Below, piece after piece: positions 30,501 to 41,774 of a DNA stretch of 64,000 bases. Within the stretch, counting starts at the first letter, position 1. Every line of letters begins with the position of its first letter. Location: assembly GCA_023091665.1 (NCBI GenBank), contig JALJCQ010000012.1, positions 1,550,001-1,614,000 of the forward strand, given 5' to 3'. The translations under genes and the position numbers were made by a program. The notes under the pieces were generated by a model, which worked only from the letters and a program-made list of their open reading frames with translations, ran no database searches and was not told the origin of the DNA. Origin of the DNA: Pythium myriotylum. Lineage: Eukaryota; Oomycota; Peronosporomycetes; Pythiales; Pythiaceae.

Positions 30501-30901
30501 GACTTCCAGCCGTCGGTCTCGCGTCCGCTTGTGGACGACGCCGGCGACACGAGATTGCGCGACGAGACTCGGATCGTCGATTGCGTCTCTTTCTTCGCCA
30601 GTCGCCGCTTGGACGTGCTGTGCTGCAGCAGAGAGAGGGTGCTGCCGTTGCTCCCTGCACTCGCGGGCGTCGGCGGCGTGGTCTGGGCCGCGTTGTGGAG
30701 CTGGAGCTGTGCGAGCGGCGCGCGCAGTCTCGGCGCCGTGGGCGGAGACGCCGCGACCGGCACGGCGAGCAGCGTCGACACGGCCGACTCTCCGAGCACG
30801 GCCTCGACGGCGTCGGTCGGTGCTGTCCCGTCGTTGTCGCTGCCTCTCCAGACCCAGAGCTGCTCGCGCGGAAAGGTCTTGCCACGCCGGTGGCTCGCCA
30901 T
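27556..30901 (-). CDS. Leucine-rich-repeat (RI-type) protein, split by an apparent frameshift
   Basis: Two long frames that together make one protein of about 1,115 residues. Frame 1 starts at ATG 30901 (MASHRRGK) and has a basic, disordered N terminus, an acidic middle and then 28-residue LRRs (LHHLNFAENRIGPKG, LKTLDLGNNQLGDQ, LEHLDLHKNNIF, LRSLNLGWNNIRG, LTSLNLSDNTLGNNG). At about 29366-29377 the next repeat (LKILDV...NNHIHG) continues only in another frame, consistent with loss of one base; no intron fits without removing the repeat. Frame 2 continues LEKLIIRANPIGNLG, then a long region with a calcium-loop-like DKDQDGKID and a helical C-terminal domain that I do not recognise. Sequencing error, assembly error or a real broken allele are all possible. 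Scaffold function is inferred. It shares a 199-bp divergent promoter with the PP6-like gene. Confidence 0.8.
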
Positions 30902-31100
30902 GTTGCCGTCGCTCGAATAAATAGCTCAGCCACGACTCACGTTGAAGTGGGTGGTTCGAAAATAGTGTGGTGTACGCGAAACTAGAGTATCGTCGCCTGG
31001 TTTCTCTGCCTCGATTGGTGTGGTCCAGTGAAGTGCGGGGGCCTGTCGCGGGACTGTTACAGGCGAAGAAGAAGCTCATCTCCCGGAAGACTCGAGCGCG

Positions 31101-32193
31101 ATGGCGAGCGCGAACGACGTGGCGCTGGAGGGCGCCAAGCCCCTGGGCGGCGGCCCCGACCAGTGGATCGACCACCTGCGCGCGGGCAAGCTGCTCAGCG
31201 AGCTCGAGCTCAAGCAGGTCTGCGAGATCGTCAAGCAGATCCTCATCGAGGAGTCCAACGTGCAGCCCGTGAGCAGCCCCGTGACGGTCTGCGGCGACAT
31301 CCACGGCCAGTTCTTCGACCTGCTCGAGCTCTTCCGATGCGGCGGCGAGCTGCCGTCGACCAACTACATCTTCATGGTGCGTGGCTCGTTAAGTGAACAG
31401 CGAGGCGCGCGCCCACTGACTCGTTGGGTGTGTGGAAATCCCTGTAGGGTGACTTCGTGGACCGCGGGCACAACAGCGTCGAGACCTTCGAGCTGTTGCT
31501 GTGCCTCAAGGCGCGCTACCCGGAGCGCATCACGCTGCTGCGCGGCAACCACGAGTGTCGCCAGATCACGCAGGTGTATGGGTTCTACGAGGAGTGCGTC
31601 CGCAAGTACGGCAACGCCAACCCGTGGAAGTACTGCACAGATGTGTTCGATTACCTGAACCTCGCCGCCATCATCGACGGACGTGTGCTGTGTGTCCACG
31701 GCGGTCTCTCACCTGAGATCCGCTCGCTCGATCAGATCCGTACAATCGAGCGCCAACAAGAGATCCCACACGAAGGAGCCTTCTGCGATCTCATGTGGTC
31801 GGACCCAGAGGACATCGAGACGTGGGCGATGAGCCCGCGAGGTGCTGGCTACCTGTTCGGTTCGAAGGTCACAGCGGAGTTCAACCAGATCAACGGTCTC
31901 GAACTCATTTGTCGTGCCCATCAACTCGTCCAGGAAGGCTACAAGTACATGTTCCCAGAGCGTAGTCTCGTGACCGTGTGGTCTGCCCCTAACTACTGTT
32001 ACCGCTGTGGAAACGTCGCGGCCATTCTTGCCTTCGATGAGAACCTAGAGCGTGAGTTCAAGCTCTTCCGTGAGGTATGTAGTAACGCGTGGAACCATCG
32101 ATAGACTTGGTGCTGATATGTAAACGAAACTCTTAGGTGGCTGAATCAACGGAGAACCTCGGACAGCGCGCGCTAGTGCCATACTTCTTGTAA
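31101..32193 (+). CDS. PP2A-family Ser/Thr phosphatase catalytic subunit, PP6-like
   Basis: join(31101..31376, 31448..32074, 32137..32193), 319 residues; introns of 71 and 62 bp, both phase 0. Metal and catalytic motifs are complete: GDIHGQ, GDFVDRG, RGNHE (with Cys next, RGNHECRQ), HGGLSP, and [12 protein letters not shown]. The tail ends PYFL, the carboxymethylation-type end of PP2A-like enzymes. [21 protein letters not shown] and [21 protein letters not shown] fit PP6 better than PP4 or PP2A, although YLFGSK and AIIDGRV are PP4-like. Position 6 of [10 protein letters not shown] has His where the family usually has Tyr. PP6 dephosphorylates Aurora and other kinases with SAPS-type regulatory subunits; its partners here are unknown. 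Confidence 0.92.
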
Positions 32194-32377
32194 GCGGGAG
32201 GATTCCGATACAGTCGACACAGGGACGGGTCTTCGAGCCATCCCGACCCGCAGGATTAGGTCTTAGCTTGGCTCCTCGATTAGTATGTAGTTAGCGCGCT
32301 AGTCGATCGCTGGACGCGAGGGTTTGTATATCGTTTTGGTAGGATACATCCAAACATTGAATGTAGATCTCTTTCAT

Positions 32378-33632
32378 TCACTCGATCGCGATGGGCTCGA
32401 CGGCGACAACCTCAGGTTGGTCCATAAAGGAAGTCTGCACTGAGAAAGAAAACTTCCACCCATGGCCAGCGCCACCATATTCCCCCATTCGATTGAGGCA
32501 GACCATGCCGCCTTTGAAGAGTGGGAATACTCGAGCAATCCTACTGAGCGCGCGTTCGCAAGCCACTCGTGGCTGTTCCAGAGACCATCAGCACTAACGA
32601 AGGTTCACGATTGAACTTCAAGCACAAGAGATACGTACGTGCACTCCTTTTGCCATGTCTTGGACGGCATGAAATGACGGTAAGAAGCGCATCATAATGT
32701 CTCCGTCTCCAGTTGCCGCAGCACCTCCATATCTTGAGTCAACATACGCTCCAGCACCGGGAATCGCAGCGTCTCCGACGCGACTAGAGGGATTTTAACT
32801 CGTCAGCACTAGCAACCCAGACGAAACAACTGTGGACGGACTCCTCACCCTGCAACCTTGTGGTTGGCGCCATTTGAACTTGTGCCCGCTGCAAATCCAC
32901 GCAGCCCGATTCTCGTAAGGGCATTGAATCATCCCCAGTGGTTTCTGGCGTTCACGTACCGGCCATTCGTCCGTCTCCCCCCAGCACGACCATCCCAATC
33001 GTGTCATGGTTCGTCTCTGTCACCAGATCATACCTCAGTCGGTCCTCTAACTCAGTCGCGTGAATCATGCGCTGGCCAGTTGGTAGTGGTGCGTATGGCG
33101 GACAAGAAGAGTTTTGTGCGACCACATTGGTGAAGTAGTTGGGCTGACACTGGTGCTCTCTCCACTCCTCGTACATCTCCTTGGATTTCGTCGTTTCCAG
33201 CGACTCTTCTTGGAACCCCATCATCTTTGCAAACTCGAGCGCGCCGTCACCTGCGAGCACGCTGTGCGAAGTGTGCTCCAGGACGGCGCGCGCGACGTGG
33301 ATCGCAGCCTTCACCCGCCGCAGCCGTGCCACAGCCCCCATTTCCATCGTCGTGCCATCCAAGATCATGGCATCGAGTGTCGTTTCTCCGTTCGTGTCCG
33401 GACTGCCTCCATACCCGACGGTGAAGTCGCACTGGTCGATTTCACATCGATTGCAGCCCGCGCAGATTGCATCTAAAGGCTGAGACGAGCTGGGCGATGC
33501 GCTACTCGACAGCGCCTCGAAAGCAGCGGCAGTCGCGCGCGTGAAAGGCCACGTGTTGACGACCACGGCGCCGTCAGTCAGCTGGCAATGCGCCAAGAAC
33601 GAGGTGAGCGCGACCAGGAGCAGTCGCGCCAT
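32378..33632 (-). CDS. AGA: Aspartylglucosaminidase (N4-beta-GlcNAc-asparaginase)
   Basis: Lysosomal hydrolase that splits the GlcNAc-Asn bond of N-glycoprotein remnants. complement(32378..32572, 32639..32783, 32849..32888, 32960..33632), 350 residues; introns of 66, 65 and 71 bp. The signal peptide is [16 protein letters not shown], taking the ATG at 33632; a GTG lies three codons upstream. The autocleavage/nucleophile motif is NHDTIGMV (Thr about 211, the new N terminus after self-processing). Around exon junctions the family signatures [22 protein letters not shown] and [15 protein letters not shown] are restored, which confirms the splicing. Cys pairs in the alpha chain ([12 protein letters not shown]) are more numerous than usual. 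Together with the PPT1-like and MFSD1-like genes it points to lysosomal functions. It converges with the PP6-like gene (184 bp between stops). Confidence 0.93.
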
Positions 33633-33751
33633 GACTTCCACGACAAGTGAGTCTTCAAAGATGGTGACCTCTTCGAAGAAGATTAATTGTTTTCAAAGGA
33701 TATCAAGAATTCTATCGTTGAAGTCAAGTGACAGTACACGACGATGCTTGT

Positions 33752-36106
33752 TTAGACCCATGGGCGAGATGGGAGCGGAACTGCTGACGGACGCCGAGAC
33801 GCCACTGGTGTACGATTCGAAGGTGCTTTTGAAGTAGTCCCAGCTGCGCGATTAGCTGGAGTGACTCGACTTTGCGACGCCTTCTTCTGGGCAGCTGATC
33901 GAGATGACGTAGTGGGTGTGAGTGTGTGGCGGGTTGTCGCCAATGTACGAGACGCAGAGGACACTGTCGCGGCTCGAGTCGTAGTCTTCGATACCTGCTT
34001 GTTATTTTGTTGAAGCTGCTGTTGACGGTACCGTTGAGCTAAGGCTGGGGATGGCGCCAACCGCACGTGCTCGATTGGCGAAGGCTCTTGGTCTTCTCCA
34101 TCGTCGCGACGGGAGGGCTTGATATCGATGAATACTTTTGGCTTGGACACCACAATGTCATTGTCCTCATCACTGTCAGAGTGAGCTTCAGGAGAAGCAT
34201 GAGCGAACTCCTTCGACGAGTTTCCTCGCCTGCGATCGTTTTCGCAAGTTTGGTCGCGTGAAGGCGATTTTGCAGTTTCACCTCGATCACTCTTTCTAAT
34301 CACGAGATTTCCACGAAGTCGATGCTCGTTGATAAAGTTTTGCAAATCAGCTTCCCGAATGCACTGGCGCGCACACAGCTCCTTCAGTTCAACATACTTG
34401 ACGTGAGTGACTCGCAACTCCTCTTCCTTCTGACGCAACTTCTTCGTCAAGAAAGCTATTGTTGAAGACTCCTGGTTTGGCGAGGTCGCCTGAGCCTTGG
34501 ACGAACGTTCACAGATGAGTATAGGAAAATCCTTCCAAAGCTGATCCAAGAGCTCGAGCATATCTGACCGCTTTTCACAGCCTTCAAGAGCCTCACGACT
34601 ATTAACCTTCCAGCACTCAACCAACGAATGGAACTCTGTGACACGACTCATAAGATCCTCCAGTTGCTTAGCCAGAGCAGCCTCACGTTGGCGCAGTCGA
34701 GCGATTTTGTTCTCATCTTTCAGCGAAGGTCTGTCATTCTCTTCAACGCGGCTTATCTTCAGCTGAGTTATCTGATTCTCGAGGTACCGAATTCGATTAT
34801 CCTTGGTATTAAGCGAGTCAGAGAGAGCGTTCATTTGATGCTCCAGCTCTCGAACACGAGGGTCTTCTTTCACGACCGATGCGACCTCTCTGTGAGCACA
34901 ACCTTCCAGCTCTTTTTCCATACCAGCGACTCTATCTTGGAGTGTCTGGAGCTGATGTTGCAAGGCTTGTATTTTGCCTTGCTGTTCAAGAATGTGAGTA
35001 GTCTTTTCGAGTACGCGCTTCTTTTCTTTCTGCAACTCCAAGTTCAAATCCCTCAAACTGTCGCGCTTACCAGTCTTCTGTCTTTCATGCGTGGTCGCGA
35101 GGACTTCTTCATTGTCAGTAGCGCTGATACCGTTACGCTTATTGAGATGATCCGCTTTCACATGAATCGCCTGTTGCCGGCGACCTTCATCAGGTCGTTC
35201 CGTGTCACCACCTCCGCTGCTAACTTCATCATCCTCACTTCCAGCTCCTCGTCGTAAGAAACCCGATTTCTGGTTGTATCCCTTGGAGCTTAGCGATTTC
35301 GTTCGGATAGCATTAGGCCTCTCGCGTGTCCACTTCCCATTGTCGGCGGTGGCATTCTGACGAGTAATGGGTACAGTCGACGATGAGCCAGAAACATCAA
35401 ATGCCGATTTGGTAGGGTGGCGATCTTTCTCTCTGCCTTCTGGTTGGAGCGGGGCCGCGTCGAGTAACCGTCGAGTATCGGCTGATGACGGTGGCAATCT
35501 CAGACCGGGTGGGCATTCATCTCGCGGTCTAATTTCTCCCGTGGGCATGTACACCAACTCCATTGGACGATCATGGTACTGGACGTTGATCTTGCGCTCC
35601 ATGAACTCTCTGGATGCGTCCACTGCGCTCTTAGCCTCGCGCTCACGCTTAGCAGTCGCCACTGAATCTCCATCCAGCAGCTTCTTCGCGACGCGCCGGC
35701 GCGACGTTGGAGACGCCGCGGCCGTGTCGATCGCGTCGCCCCGTCGATGGTGCCGGTGCAGATAGCTTTGGGAAGCGGCGATATGACGCGGCGACTGCAT
35801 GGGGAACTTGAGTCCCGCCGTGCGCCTCGCTTCTTCCTCCTGCTTCTCTTGCTCTTCTTCTTCTTCGTCCTCGTCTTCCTCTTCGTCATCCAGCTCGTCA
35901 TCCGCCGCAGCGTCGTCCTCGCTGCTGCTCTTGAACTCCTCGTCGGCCCTCAAATCGCGCGGCGCCGCTCGGCTAACTGGCGCCGCTCTGCTGCTTTGCG
36001 CCGCGTCCTCGTAGCCCCGTCTCTGCAGCGCCCGCGAGCTCGAGGCGCTGAAGACCACGTCGTCCGAGCTCGTGAAGACGCGCTCGTCGTGGAGCCGGCT
36101 GAGCAT
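33752..36106 (-). CDS. Long coiled-coil protein with acidic and basic flanks
   Basis: 784 residues, single exon. ATG at 36106 (MLSRLHDERVF); the longer open frame begins with GTG. The N-terminal third is charged and disordered, with a poly-acidic run (EEEDEDEEEEEQ at about 75-90). Residues about 360-500 form a strong coiled coil (LNLELQKEKKRVLEKTTHI, QALQHQLQTLQDRVAGMEK, IRYLENQITQLKISRV). A second helical region (WKVNSREALEGCEKRS, then KKLRQKEEELRVTH) is followed by a Ser/Thr/Arg-rich basic tail. No enzymatic domain. The architecture suggests a cytoskeletal or centrosome/cilium-type scaffold. It faces away from the MFSD1-like gene, with 173 bp between start codons. Confidence 0.8.
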   Translation of the reverse strand: MLSRLHDERVFTSSDDVVFSASSSRALQRRGYEDAAQSSRAAPVSRAAPRDLRADEEFKSSSEDDAAADDELDDEEEDEDEEEEEQEKQEEEARRTAGLKFPMQSPRHIAASQSYLHRHHRRGDAIDTAAASPTSRRRVAKKLLDGDSVATAKREREAKSAVDASREFMERKINVQYHDRPMELVYMPTGEIRPRDECPPGLRLPPSSADTRRLLDAAPLQPEGREKDRHPTKSAFDVSGSSSTVPITRQNATADNGKWTRERPNAIRTKSLSSKGYNQKSGFLRRGAGSEDDEVSSGGGDTERPDEGRRQQAIHVKADHLNKRNGISATDNEEVLATTHERQKTGKRDSLRDLNLELQKEKKRVLEKTTHILEQQGKIQALQHQLQTLQDRVAGMEKELEGCAHREVASVVKEDPRVRELEHQMNALSDSLNTKDNRIRYLENQITQLKISRVEENDRPSLKDENKIARLRQREAALAKQLEDLMSRVTEFHSLVECWKVNSREALEGCEKRSDMLELLDQLWKDFPILICERSSKAQATSPNQESSTIAFLTKKLRQKEEELRVTHVKYVELKELCARQCIREADLQNFINEHRLRGNLVIRKSDRGETAKSPSRDQTCENDRRRGNSSKEFAHASPEAHSDSDEDNDIVVSKPKVFIDIKPSRRDDGEDQEPSPIEHVRLAPSPALAQRYRQQQLQQNNKQVSKTTTRAATVSSASRTLATTRHTLTPTTSSRSAAQKKASQSRVTPANRAAGTTSKAPSNRTPVASRRPSAVPLPSRPWV

Positions 36107-36279
36107 CCTTCCTGTCTCGCGCTCGCAATTCAAAATCCCCGCGCGGGCAGGAACAATATCAGGTAAAAACACGTTTCCACACCCCGACAGGAACCAAATT
36201 TACTCCTTTAAGCTATCTTTCCACATGCCAAAAGGGGAAGATACGAGCCACTTGGCCACCAAGGGTCACAGTTCCCCAA
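36107..36279. promoter_or_regulatory. Compact bidirectional promoter
   Basis: 173 bp between two ATGs that point away from each other (coiled-coil protein and MFSD1-like transporter). Both transcription starts must fall in this interval or within the genes. No core motif was recognised. Confidence 0.5.
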
Positions 36280-38394
36280 ATGCCGACGGTAGCCAAGCTC
36301 GACGGCGCGGCGCCGAGCCGCTGGCTGCAGGCGCTCGTGCTGCTGCTCTGCAGCGCGCTCGCGCTCGGCTCCAACTTCTGCTACCACAACCCGGCGGCAC
36401 TCAAGAACCAGCTGCAGCAGCACTTCAGCGGCGTGCTCGAGAAGTACGAGTTCGAGATGCTCTTCGTACGTGCCGCGTGCGCGCGCTGCGCACTCGTCGC
36501 GCGAGCAATAACTCGCAATGGCATTCTAGAACATGCTCTACTCAGTGTACTCGACGCCGAACATTGTGCTGCCGTTTTTTGGAGGATTCCTCGTGGACCG
36601 CATCGGAGCGCAGCAGATGCTCCTGCTACTGACGAGCCTAATACTGATCGGCCAGACGATTACGGCATTCGGATCCACCATTGCGAGCTTCCGACTTATG
36701 CTAGTACGTACTAGTGTGGACTCTCGTGTGCGTTGGTGCTCTTTCTATCCTTCCTATCATGCAGGTGGGGAGAGTGGTCTTCGGGCTCGGGGGTGAAAGT
36801 CTTGGAGTCGCGCGCACCACGTTCATCGCAACTTGGTTCAAGAAACGGGATCTCGGTACGAAAAAAGTGTTGTCTACATTGTTGTTGCGACTGCCAACGG
36901 TCGGATACATCGTTTCGGTCCGTTCACAGCACTCGCTCTCGGTATCAGCAACAGCTTCTCCGGACTGGGCAGCATCCTCAACAATGTATTGAGTCCGTTG
37001 TTTGCCGACACGTTTGGCGTTTCTTCCGCCCTCTGGTTTGGTTCAGTCGCATGCGCCGCATCAATGATGGCAACTATCATTCTGATTCCAATCGACCGTG
37101 CAGCCCACACTGCATCCCCGCATACGCTACCTAATGGCCAGCCTCGACATGAATCATCTAGTACCCGGATAAAAATGAGTGACATAAAGCACTTCGGGTA
37201 AGAAACTCTTACTTTTCCGTGTAATCCCGATCTAACAATCGCTTATGATGGGGTGAGAGGCAGATCTGTATTCTGGTTCATTCTTGTCGCCTGTGTCTTT
37301 GTTTGGGGTTCAATAATTCCATTCCAAACGATCGCTGGAAGTATGCTCATGGAACGAGATTTCTTTCAGCTGCCACCGCCCGACTGCAGAAGATGTGGTG
37401 AAGGTAGCTACGCGAGCTACACAGACTGTCGTGAGATTGTACCGTCATGCCTGCCTTGTCCTCCGAACGCATGGCCACTTCCTAGGATCTCGGCCTCTTG
37501 TAATATCAGCCGCGCGATAGATCAATTGTTCTGCTCAAGCGAACCACCTTACATTTTAGACAGTGAGATTAATTGTGACGACCCGATATGGAAGACCGGG
37601 ATGAAGACGCAAGCATATTGTGAGAAAAAGATCATCGCCGAAGAAAAAGCAACTCGTGTCATGAGCTTACCCTCGATCATCACGTTGATTGCGTCTCCGC
37701 TATTTGGCTACATCGCCGGTCATGTTCCACATAGAGCGTGGATTACCGTTCTTGCAACGGGATTGATCGTCGCCACACAGTTTTTCATTGCAACAACTCG
37801 TCTATCAATCTGGTGGCTCCTCCTCATTCAAGGAGCATCGTCATGTTTGTTCTTCTCTTCGGTTTGGCCCTCAATTCCATGTACGTACTCCTAAAGTTGC
37901 TGGCTTGAGGAGGGGTCCATCACTTGCGCCTGTTCAGATGTTGTAGAGGAACACCATGTAGGCACGGCGTATGGTTCAATCATTGCCATCGGGGGAAGTA
38001 CGCGCCCCTACCTATAGACAGCTACAGATCTAACCATTTTGATATCTGACAGAACCTCGCCCTCACTGTCCTTCCCATGGTGGTAGCCGGTGTGTTCAGA
38101 GCGGAAGAGAAGTATTTACCAACAGTCCAACTGCTTCTCACATTTGTTGCGCTGGTTGCGTTCGGCTCGTGTGGGATGCTCTACTTGTTGGAACAACAAC
38201 ATGGTCGGCTGCTCAATCCGGAGACCCCGCATATCCAATATACTCGTCGCCTCTCCCATACTGGCTCACTATGGGGGAGCACTCCCTCGGCAAGCCCAAC
38301 GAGAAGCGAGTATGACCAACTGCTGCCCCATTCGAATGAACGAAATGGCTACCTGTCTATCACGGCTAGGGATACTGCTCGTCATGAAGAATAG
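36280..38394 (+). CDS. Major facilitator superfamily transporter, MFSD1-like, with one apparent frameshift
   Basis: Seven exons: 36280..36465, 36530..36703, 36765..36855, 36930..37197, 37264..37880, 37938..37997, 38053..38394. The first five junctions join in frame. Motifs: NFCYHNPAAL (family hallmark of MFSD1), YSVYSTPNIVLPFFGGF, the MFS loop GRVVFGLGGESLGVARTTF, LGISNSFSGLGSILN, and EEHHVGTAYGSI near TM11. At exon 6/7 the frame is one base off. Five G at 37991-37995 instead of four would explain it and would turn the donor into GAA|GTACGC. An extra non-cytosolic loop after TM7 (about 110 residues) carries nine Cys. MFSD1 proteins are lysosomal dipeptide exporters in animals; the substrate here is unknown. 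Confidence 0.82.
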
Positions 38395-38530
38395 GGTGTG
38401 AAATGCCATTTTCGAGGATTTGGTACGGCTTTTGATTTCAAATAGAGCGTGAGGGCGCCGCAAACCACATTGGATTAATGCATTTGGAGCTGTAATTCAC
38501 ATATTTTTTGTTTTCATATCAATTTTTCGT

Positions 38531-40984
38531 CTATTTCCACTCTGGCTTCTGGTTTGCCTTTTCAACTGCATCCTGTTGCTTCTTTAAGGCTTTGGTCAGA
38601 ATAACGCTTCGTGCGATCCGTTGGACGTAAGGCGGCGCCTCGATCGTACGAGGTCTGAATGTGCACTCAGAGAACTCCTCCATTTCCTTCTCTTGAATTG
38701 CACGCCGTTGTTTGATCATGTGTGCTTGACTCTGTTGCTGGATACGCTGCAAGTACGTATCTGGGCTTGTCAGAATTTTGAGTCTCCCTTCAACTCGGTG
38801 AGAAGCGCGACTCAGCTCTGGTCGGAAGGTTAGCGATGCCATCTCCTCTTGTTCCATCTTGAGCTTCATCAGACGCTGTGTGGTCTCGCGACGCAAAAGG
38901 TCGCCCCTACTAAGCTCTGTGACGCTCCGGGCACTGCGCTTGGCACTAGTCGGGTTGATTGTGGGTTTAAACGTGCATTGCGGGTCCTATGTGGTCCAAG
39001 CTTTTAATGTAATGACCACTGAAGCCCATGTGTTCACACTTACCGATACACGGACAGCCTTGTTTTTTACGGTGTCTTGCTCCTTGCGAATCGCGTATTG
39101 TGAGATGCGCTCTAAGAAATCGCCCTTGCGACCATTTTCCATCATCATCTGGGACTTTTTGTTGATTGACGGACGATGTGTAGGTACGAGTTGTTGCTGC
39201 GTAGTCTCAATCTTCTTTTTACGAGCCTGCTCGTGGAACTTTTGTCGTTCAAGGAAGTCTTCGAACTGCTTCGCTCGCTCAGCTTTCTCCTCATCAGTCA
39301 CGATTCCACCAGCTGAGCGAGGTCGTTGGTTACAGTGCCGTGGCTCCGACGCCGTTGAGCTACGGCAGCGTCCTTGACGCACGTAACAATCGTCTTGTGC
39401 CCGGAAGCGCGGTGATCCCACAATGTCGAGTTCGTGCAAGTATTCACGATTGCTACTGTCGTCACTGCGGGTATCTGTCACGTTAGATTCAACTGCCACA
39501 GTACAAGGACGACTTAGCCGTTCGTAAATGTTTTGCTGCAAGTACAGCTGCGCGGAAAGCATATCTTGACCAATCGGGTTGACTTGTGGTACAAACGTGC
39601 ATTGTTGGAGCTCTTTTGTCACGGCTTCAATCGCTGCTGGCGTGATGGCTAGTGACTCACGTTTGGGAACATCCATGTACTTTGGTTTGACTTTATCGGT
39701 GAGGGGATGGTTGCGGTTGATTTTGGGTCGGAAAGTACACTCACGCTCTAATTCAGCTTCTTCCTCGGCCTTTAATCTCGCAGCAAGCTCTTCGCGAGCT
39801 TTGTAGTTATCGGCTTCTTGGTACAGCCGTTCCGAAACCGCAATTGAGCTACTGCTGCAACCGACTCCACCTTCCCCATTTCCTCCCCCAACACTTCTTT
39901 GACGCCCACGTAACTTCGCAACAACTCTTGTCGATTTCGGATTCACCTTCGGTGCAAATGTACATTCGTCAAGTTCGTTCTGGAGAAGTTGCTGCTTCAT
40001 TTGTTCGCGCAGGGCATCTTTCTGCGATTTCCAGCGAGTCACTCGCGTGTGAAATCTCGTTTCAGCCCCACTAATTCCAGCGGGCCCATTGCTCTTCATG
40101 CCAGTTGGTTTGTGGCCAATGGAGTTGTCATGAGAATCATCACGGAATCTATCGCTGTGTGGGTTATTGTCGCCAGCATTGCCGCTTGAATTGCCCTCGT
40201 GGTCCTGTTGATGGAGGTCTCCAGAAGTGACATTTCGTGAACAAGCTTCAAAATGAACCACTTCAGCATCCTGACCAAGTTGATGAGGCTGTTCCAAAAA
40301 CGAAAACAGACTAGGCTCGCCAGATGTCGTCCTTGCGATAGGTGGGACGCTGAAGGACGGTGAAGTCTGCTGAGGGACCCTTTCTGATCCCGCTGTCAAC
40401 AACAGAGAAGGATTAGGCCCAACTCACGGCTGAATAGAGGTCACCCACAAAGTACCTGTGCTATTGACGCGGCACTTGCTCGCCATCCATTCTTTGACGC
40501 TAAGTCGAGGTGTCTTGTCGTGAGATACACCGGAGTAAAGGATATCGGCATCGTTTGAGAGGGGTTGAGTGCCGAATCTAGTAGTCGAAGATACTGGATC
40601 AGCAACGAGTTCAACTGCAGTGGCAATAAAATGTTTCGTGTGGTTGTGGGCTCCTTGACTTGGTACTCGTGGTGGAGAGTAATTGAATGACACGAACGGG
40701 GCCGCAGTGGCGTTCGTTTCGGGGGTTCCCCTTCCGATGACCGAAGGGGTAATACTGGATGAAGCGTAGTAAGAGGTGGTCACTGGAGGCACATGGATCG
40801 ATTCTGTATGACTTGGTGCTGTTTGAGCTCCTGGCGAAGCTGATGTCGTTCTCGTTGTCGTTGCAGCCTGAAGTTTGGCGATTTGCTGGAACAGCTGCAT
40901 TTTCGTGATCTCGCCATTCTTTAGTTGCTGCATGAGAGCAGCTACCCCCAATCCGGGTGAATATGCTGGCGCAGGAACATCCAT
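38531..40984 (-). CDS. Coiled-coil protein with repeated CTFxPxIN motifs
   Basis: complement(38531..38986, 39044..40392, 40456..40984), 777 residues; introns of 57 bp (GTAAGT...CATAG) and 63 bp (GTACTT...GACAG). Start MDVPAPAYSP at 40984; the frame upstream opens only with TTG. After a Ser/Thr-rich N terminus come six copies of a short motif: ECTFAPKVNP, ECTFRPKIN, QCTFVPQVNP, QCTFKPTINP, SLTFRPEL and ECTFRPRT. Each is preceded by a charged helix (for example AARLKAEEEAELER). Similar CTFxPxIN repeats occur in cilium- or cytoskeleton-associated proteins of protists, but no biochemical role is established. It converges with the MFSD1-like gene (136 bp between stops). The exon joins restore the motif DPQCTFKPTINP, which supports the model. 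Confidence 0.82.
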
Positions 40985-41504
40985 GGTAAAGGATCGATCC
41001 AAGTTGTCGTTTGACTCGCGCGTTGTTCAGGTGTGATGAAGGGACCCCTGGTTGGTATGGTATATTTGGAATTCGTCGGCGCTTCTCCAGCACTGATATC
41101 ACGGCAATTTCCGTGTTTTCGGCATGCCGCAAACCTATACGATCATGTTTTGTAGATGAGCATGGGGGCAAGGTCGCGGAGCGCAGTATATCCTACGTGT
41201 TGCCCCTTGCTTAGTTGAGGTTGTCAAGAGTTCAAACACTGGATCCAGGCTGGAGCTACAATCCATAATTTCATATGTAACCTGCAGTATATTGTACTTC
41301 ATTCGCGTCTGATCACATTGGCCAAATTTTTGAAACCTGTTTTACAACCCCACCCGAACCAACTTCCCCAGGCGCACCTGGGGCTTAAGTCCGCAGCCAC
41401 ATCCTTTTAATAGAGCTTCCTCAAACAGAGCCCCACATGCATCTATTGACAACATTCAATAGAAAATTCTAGAAGAAACTGAGCGGCGTGGGCTTCGTCC
41501 ATCA
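40985..41504. other. Intergenic, no gene seen; edge of the gene-dense region
   Basis: 520 bp upstream of the CTFxPxIN gene. It must hold that gene's promoter. Base composition becomes more AT-rich towards 41,300. No repeat was recognised. Confidence 0.5.
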
Positions 41505-41774
41505 ATGCATTCTCGATTTGACGCGATCGGAATATCGGCTTTTTCCAAAATCACCATGGCCCACGAATGCTACGCCATCGACCTGAAGAAGATCGTAAGG
41601 GAGACGAAGAAGGCAGCGATCCGAGCCATCGCTATCAAGCACAATGTCGACCAACGGCGGATCCCCGACTGGGTTGCTAAAGACAATGCCTGGTCGTTCG
41701 ACGCAGAGATTCCAGATCTAGTTTTAGAGGTTCTCGCTGCAGACTTGCTTCAGCTACAAAAAATCAGACTGTAG
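41505..41774 (+). CDS. Short hypothetical protein with helix-turn-helix-like segment
   Basis: 89 residues, ATG at 41505. YAIDLKKIVRETKKAAIRAIA then KHNVDQRRIPDWVAKD has the spacing of the N-terminal HTH found in pogo/Tigger- and CENP-B-like transposases (helix, turn, GVxxxRIxDW). Nothing resembling a DDE domain follows, so this could be the start of a lost transposase or a spurious frame. A hairpin and 15-A run lie about 130 bp downstream. Confidence 0.35.
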   Translation: MHSRFDAIGISAFSKITMAHECYAIDLKKIVRETKKAAIRAIAIKHNVDQRRIPDWVAKDNAWSFDAEIPDLVLEVLAADLLQLQKIRL

